From contig JAOXYB010015977.1 of assembly GCA_028565635.1 (NCBI GenBank), forward strand, positions 1 through 11,187: a stretch of 11,187 nucleotides of DNA. Reading direction: 5' to 3'. The notes under the pieces are model-generated. The model was not told where the DNA came from and did no database searches. It worked only from the letters and a program-made list of their open reading frames with translations. This DNA is from Phoronis ovalis (lineage: Eukaryota > Phoronida > Phoronidae). Shown piece by piece: positions 8,201 to 11,187 of the stretch; the first letter of the stretch is position 1, and every line of letters starts with the position of its first letter. The position numbers and the translations under genes were made by a program.

Positions 8201-10843
8201 GATTTCTGGTTTGATTGTAAATCCCTTTTTAAATGGTTCAACATATAAAACCGAGATTGCAAAATTCCCTAGAGAATTCTTCTGAACCTGAAAGTTTGTT
8301 CAAAAGATTTGTTAAGAATACTGTTTCCCTATCTTTGTTTGTCATTCACATCAAGTGTCACCAAGGTCATCCAGCTTAGTTAAAAAAACATTTTCCTTTG
8401 GCAGTTGGATTGCAATTTCCACATTTCCAATTTCAAAATAAAGACCTTAATTAGTTATTGGCAAACATCAGAAACATGTACAGTGAAACGCTGAAGAGTA
8501 TACCTTTTTCACTAGATCAAAATTGGAGGATGCATTTTTTTAGAAGTATATATGGCATATATTATATATATGTAAATGGTTTCAAGTTTGTTTGTGTTTT
8601 GCAGGTACAACCCAGCTTTATCATTCGCCCTTAGAAAGGGGCTGGTTATATTTAATTTTATCAGTACCCCTCTTCTACCTGTGTGTGGATGGACTAAGCT
8701 ATTACGCTCATGCTCTTTTCCACACACCATATTTGTATAGAACTTTTCATAAGTGGCATCATCGCTATTATTCACCGACAGCATTTGGAGCTGTTGCGAT
8801 GCATCCAGTTGAGTTCTCTGTATACCAATTGACTTTAATGGGACCAATATTTTTTGTGCCTATTTTTTCAGGTGAGTATATAGTGCCGACAGCATTTGTT
8901 CACTGTAGGGACTTTGAATGTAGTGGTAAAATTTACTGATTTGCAAGTGAAAACAAATTTTCCAAAATCTGAGAATTAGCACCAGTTTTTAAATCTCTGT
9001 TGAATTAACTGCCATATTATTCAGTTCAAAATTAGGGTTTTGATTATCTAATGAAAGTAAGTTTGGTTTTAACCATACAAAACAAGATCTGACATTTGGT
9101 ATTGGGACCAATGGATTTTTCCTACAATATAGATCTAGCAATTGTTTCCATATGTTTTTTATATAAAAGACGCACAAAAGATCGACCTATATATCCTGCA
9201 GCAGACAATGTATAGCACTGAGAGTAATAGATTATCATTTGACTGCTAACAATTCTTTAATTTTATTGTGTACTTAAATCTTCAGATTTGCTCTAAATTG
9301 AACACTTGACATCAGCAACTCGCAATGTTGTTGTAGGTACTTATGTTTGTACAATACTGTATGTGTATTATTATGGGATGATCGATCATTCTGGTATAGT
9401 CATGGATGCTATATGGCCTTGGCAACCGCCTACCATATTCCATGATGACCACCATAAGTAAGTTTTAAAATTTGTTAAATTACAATGCACTGCGGTACAC
9501 ATGCATGCAGAAATTAATGCAAAGTAAATAAAGGTATTCAGGTATTGTTTTGGTAATGGTTATTAACTGTTTGCTGGAATTAATTACTACAACAGATAAC
9601 TATAAACTGCATTTTTGAGCATTTTGCAAACACTTTTTTTTCGGTAATCAAAAAAAACAAAACTAAACAGGCTGTTGATATATTACACACATACCATTAC
9701 ACAGCTTAGGCCCCACTTTTACTTCACACTGAAGAGTATACTTTTTTCACTAGAACAAAATCATAGTTTATAATAATAATATGTTATACTGCAAGTTTTT
9801 TTACACTTGCTTGCACATTACGCAATATTTGAATACCTATCTGTCTGGACTACTAGACCTATTCAACTCTGTAAAATTACCCTCATCAAACAGTTTTTTT
9901 ATCAATGTATATCGCTTAATAAACCTCTAAAATTTTGTACATCTTTAAAATGATGCAATAGTCATTATGTACTGTAGTGATGTACAAGTAAATACTAGGT
10001 TTATAAAAAATTGGCATTATTGCAAGCATGTAGAAAAACAGTGATTGTAATTTTTTTACCTTAATCATGAAAGACACAATACCATTATTCTCTCCTGGAG
10101 TGAAATATGCAAAACCATTGTGTGGAAATTAAGGAAATTTCATTACATATAAATGAACCAAAAATTATTGATGCTGCTAATTTGACAGCATTCAATTGAT
10201 GTTAACAACGAATTGCATGAAAAGTAAAGCGGGAATTAATGGTTGTTCCATTAGGTTCGACTCTTTTCATGCCCAGGGGGCACTGTCATTCAAAGTGGCT
10301 ACCGCCTTGGTTTTACCATGGGATATCATTTTCTTGTTTATTTGACAATTTTTTTGACAGGGATGGGTTTTTTGCAAATAAATTTTACCATGGGGTTTAC
10401 ATTTTCAAAAAATAATTAATTGCAAGTGGTGCATTTCTTGAAATTATTTTCCATTAACATCATTATTATAGACTATGGGGTACACATTTCAAGCATTTTT
10501 ACCATGTGATATGGTTTTCGCAAATAAGTTTTTACCATGGGTATATTTTTTGTAAAGCACTGTTTTTACTGAAGCTCAAATTTTAACTTTAAAAATTTAA
10601 TTTAAAATCATTTTTGGCAGTGAACTTGATATGGTATTGTGTTTATCATAGGATACTTTCTAACTTGCTGCATGCACTGTTGTCTTACTGTCCTGTTTTC
10701 TTTATATTTGTGCTTTATTTAGGTTATTATGTTCTTGTTGCTCTATATTATTATTACTATGGTTTGATTGATCATACTGGTGTTAAAATGGAAGCTTTCT
10801 GGCCATGGCAACCTGCAACACAATTTCACGATGATCATCATAA
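5145..10843 (+). CDS. Fatty acid hydroxylase / sterol desaturase superfamily gene, six exons seen (two alternative), 3' end missing
   Basis: This is a spliced gene for an integral membrane non-haem diiron oxygenase, expected in the endoplasmic reticulum and acting on a lipid or sterol C-H bond. The join is 5145-5253, 5801-6024, 6601-6736, 8605-8871, then 9337-9457 or 10723-10843; it is open throughout and gives 285 codons plus 2 nt. The three histidine boxes of the superfamily are present: H192-x3-H196, H205-x2-H208-H209 and H281-x2-H284-H285. Hydrophobic segments lie near residues 19-36, 80-106, 170-196 and 229-260. EWKCQP near 114-119 and MHPVEF near 222-227 resemble sterol C5-desaturase-like and sphingoid hydroxylase-like members, but the substrate cannot be assigned. 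Family proteins are usually around 300-350 residues, so a C-terminal exon should lie to the right. The superfamily call is secure; the subfamily is not. Confidence 0.9.
5254..5800 (+). other. Intron 1
   Basis: This 547-nt GT-AG intron lies between exons 1 and 2, phase 1. It contains the palindromic element at 5309-5442; the rest is AT-rich with no coding signal. Confidence 0.85.
5309..5442. repeat. Palindromic element in intron 1, MITE-like
   Basis: The centre is a perfect 13-bp stem, AAAATAACAAAGT (5365-5377) against ACTTTGTTATTTT (5386-5398), with an 8-nt loop. The outer ends TGTTCCAAT (5309-5317) and ATTGGAACA (5434-5442) are also exact complements, with weak complementarity between. This is the architecture of a foldback MITE remnant of about 134 bp. 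A structured intronic RNA is the alternative. Confidence 0.65.
5801..6024 (+). CDS. Exon 2: luminal or linker region and second membrane segment
   Basis: This exon encodes the rest of Gly37 through Lys111 (224 nt, phase 1 in, phase 0 out). The acceptor is CTGTAG|GTGATT at 5799-5800 and the donor is AAG|GTTTGA at 6025, which is weak after the GT. A polar stretch with an N-D-T sequon at 64-66 is followed by a hydrophobic segment at about 80-98, then the aromatic and basic WFQWNYYIKQKDK. The frame continues without a break into the strongly family-like start of exon 3, which supports this donor despite its poor match. Confidence 0.85.
6025..6600 (+). other. Intron 2
   Basis: This 576-nt intron lies between exons 2 and 3, phase 0, with a weak donor (GTTTGA) and a TTTTAG acceptor. 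I see no other feature in it. Confidence 0.83.
6601..6736 (+). CDS. Exon 3: conserved EWKCQP region
   Basis: This exon encodes Pro112 to Gly156 plus the first base of Gly157 (136 nt, phase 0 in, phase 1 out). The acceptor is ATTTTAG|CCACAA and the donor is GAG|GTATGT at 6737. The peptide begins PQEWKCQPDRFLT, followed by an acidic and basic helix (KDNEKHEI) and a small-residue-rich hydrophobic stretch at about 139-154 (LCGATTSGTLACYVV). I recognise the EWKCQP-x-RFLT pattern, from memory of the family, as a conserved segment ahead of the first histidine box in sterol desaturase-like proteins. Confidence 0.88.
6737..8604 (+). other. Intron 3, the longest
   Basis: This 1868-nt intron lies between exons 3 and 4, phase 1. 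I looked for extra copies of exons 3, 4 or 5 and found none. A T-rich tract ending in TTTTTTTTTTAG near 7258 resembles an acceptor, but the following frame has no family resemblance and stops. The 33-nt element at 8491-8523 lies 81 nt before exon 4. Confidence 0.85.
8491..8523 (+). repeat. 33-nt intronic element, copy 1 (before exon 4)
   Basis: It starts CTGAAGAGTATACC and ends ACTAGATCAAAAT. It matches 9729-9761 at 31 of 33 positions on the same strand, and the similarity stops sharply at both edges. It is either a fragment of a dispersed repeat or a conserved intronic regulatory site. Confidence 0.85.
8605..8871 (+). CDS. Exon 4: histidine boxes 1 and 2
   Basis: This exon encodes the rest of Gly157 through Ser245 and the first base of Gly246 (267 nt, phase 1 in and out). 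The acceptor is TTTTGCAG|GTACAA and the donor is CAG|GTGAGT at 8872, a near-consensus site. A membrane segment at about 170-186 leads into AHALFH (H192, H196; box 1), then FHKWHHRYY (H205, H208, H209; box 2), then SPTAFGAVAMHPVEF with H223. A second hydrophobic segment (about 227-245) runs off the exon end and is completed by whichever fifth exon is used. All histidines expected of boxes 1 and 2 are present, so the enzyme is likely active. Confidence 0.93.
8872..9336 (+). other. Intron between exon 4 and exon 5a
   Basis: This is a 465-nt intron with a GTGAGT donor. A branch-point-like CTAAC (about 9246), a pyrimidine-rich stretch and CTTCAG at 9280-9285 together look like a good acceptor 51 nt upstream of the one that keeps the frame. 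Using it would put TAA in frame after three codons. Confidence 0.8.
9337..9457 (+). CDS. Exon 5a: third histidine box, alternative version A
   Basis: This is a 121-nt exon, phase 1 in and phase 2 out. It encodes the rest of Gly246, residues 247-285 and two bases of codon 286. The acceptor is GTTGTTGTAG|GT at 9336 with a poor pyrimidine tract; the donor is CATAA|GTAAGTT at 9458. The peptide ends a membrane segment (TYVCTILYVYYYG), then gives MIDHSG, WPWQPPTIF and box 3, HDDHH (H281, H284, H285). It has no stop and no lesion. It is 26/39 identical in residues and 83/121 in bases to exon 5b, and differs mainly at 247-255 and 264-271. The matching length, phases and donor indicate a tandem exon duplication used as a splicing alternative. 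Confidence 0.9.
9729..9761 (+). repeat. 33-nt intronic element, copy 2 (between exons 5a and 5b)
   Basis: It differs from 8491-8523 by one C/T and one T/A change only. It lies 271 nt downstream of the exon 5a donor. No similarity extends beyond the 33 nt. Confidence 0.85.
10315..10567 (+). repeat. Degenerate ACCATGGG repeat field upstream of exon 5b
   Basis: ACCATGGG-like motifs followed by AT-rich and T-rich sequence recur at 10315, 10387, 10472 (ACTATGGGG), 10501 and 10534. The last three sit in tandem with units of about 29-33 nt, and GCAAATAA recurs before 10387 and within the unit at 10501. It is a decayed tandem repeat or transposon fragment. The preceding 10250-10310 is noticeably GC-richer (CCCAGGGGGCACTG) and may belong to the same insertion. 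Confidence 0.6.
10723..10843 (+). CDS. Exon 5b: third histidine box, alternative version B
   Basis: This is a 121-nt exon with the same phases as exon 5a (1 in, 2 out) and the same donor, CATAA|GTAAGTT at 10844. Its acceptor (GCTTTATTTAG at 10722) follows a long pyrimidine-rich tract from about 10678, with a TCTAAC branch-point-like motif at about 10659, so it looks stronger than the 5a acceptor. The peptide has YYVLVALYYYYYG, then LIDHTG, WPWQPATQF and box 3, HDDHH. Eleven of the 26 residues shared with 5a use a different codon, so the copies are old and both have been kept under protein-level constraint. Joined to exon 4 it continues the frame exactly as 5a does. Confidence 0.9.
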
Positions 10844-11187
10844 GTAAGTTGAAAATTCCACTGTTGACTAAAATTAACGAACACGGTTAATTTTATCATA
10901 GGATATATGAAACTCTGTATATCCTAGCTTTCATCAACAGCAAAATAAAATGAAAACTAATAAATAACATTTAAGATTTTGTTATCAAAATTATTAACAA
11001 TTAACAACTTTAAAAAAGCTGACTATGTCATTCATTTCAACATCATCATGGTGTACCAGAACAGATGATGCTGTTGTGTTGTGAAGATAAGGTACTATTA
11101 TATAACTGTGCATAACGACAGTTATATAACATGGGACTTATCAATGATTAGCAAGGTTTACTTTATGCAAATTTCCCGAACAAACAA
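10844..11187 (+). other. Intron downstream of exon 5b, running off the window
   Basis: It starts with the GTAAGTT donor. No exon carrying the expected residues after the third histidine box is visible, so the terminal exon must lie further right. It contains the inverted repeat at 11098-11129. Confidence 0.75.
11098..11129. repeat. 12-bp perfect hairpin downstream of exon 5b
   Basis: TTATATAACTGT (11098-11109) pairs exactly with ACAGTTATATAA (11118-11129) across an 8-nt loop. It lies 255 nt after the exon 5b donor. It could be a structured intronic RNA or a chance palindrome. Confidence 0.7.

Larger units (their letters stand above)
9458..10722 (+). other. Intron separating the two alternative exons
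   Basis: This 1265-nt interval holds the second copy of the 33-nt element (9729-9761) and the degenerate ACCATGGG repeat field (10315-10567). It is long enough that steric exclusion between 5a and 5b is unlikely. I found no C-terminal exon of the family in it, so 5a does not appear to have its own terminal exon here. Confidence 0.75.

Noticed and set aside
8512-8847. 111-codon minus-strand frame
   Set aside because: It lies antisense over exon 4, whose plus-strand product has the histidine boxes; the minus frame has no recognisable motif and is a shadow.
8872-8936. Open frame continuing past exon 4 to a stop at 8937
   Set aside because: It is read-through into the intron after a strong CAG|GTGAGT donor. 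It could only matter as intron retention, which would truncate the protein before the third histidine box.
10614-10722. Upstream open extension of exon 5b
   Set aside because: The open frame runs back through the pyrimidine tract and branch region, but the homologous boundary with exon 5a and the TTTAG acceptor place the exon start at 10723.
9458-10722. A private C-terminal exon for 5a, for example after AAAG near 9534
   Set aside because: The frame there gives no residues typical of the region after the third histidine box and stops after about 27 codons.

Overview
The window reads as nuclear DNA of an invertebrate animal. It is strongly AT-rich, has no bacterial gene packing, and contains one protein-coding gene broken by GT-AG introns of about 0.5 to 1.9 kb. 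It also holds a non-autonomous DNA transposon, minisatellites and foldback sequences. The phylum cannot be fixed from this stretch.

The gene lies on the + strand from 5145 to beyond the right edge. Joining 5145-5253, 5801-6024, 6601-6736, 8605-8871 and a fifth exon keeps one open frame through every junction (phases 1, 0, 1, 1, 2). The product is a membrane diiron enzyme of the fatty acid hydroxylase / sterol desaturase superfamily. It has the three histidine boxes HX3H (H192, H196), HX2HH (H205, H208, H209) and HX2HH (H281, H284, H285). The last roughly 40-50 residues must lie on an exon to the right of the window.

The most important observation is that the fifth exon exists twice, at 9337-9457 (5a) and 10723-10843 (5b). 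Both are exactly 121 nt, have the same phases, intact splice sites and the same donor (AA|GTAAGTT). Both encode the third histidine box and are 26/39 identical in protein. Because 121 is not a multiple of three, using both in tandem shifts the frame and gives a TGA at 10769-10771. This is the signature of mutually exclusive alternative exons that swap part of a catalytic core.

Layout: 1-82 holds a possible minus-strand exon fragment (weak). Around 728-757 is a polyadenylation-like signal with an AATC tail. 1187-2516 is a roughly 1.33 kb element with inverted arrays of a 16-nt repeat at its ends and TA at both borders, without a transposase. 2938-3112 is a recent 56-bp minisatellite. 3113-5085 is non-coding with several foldbacks and a 15-G run. 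5086-5253 holds a possible overlapping uORF and the first coding exon. 5254-11187 holds the remaining exons and introns, with a 33-nt element repeated in introns 3 and 5a-5b and a degenerate repeat field just upstream of exon 5b.
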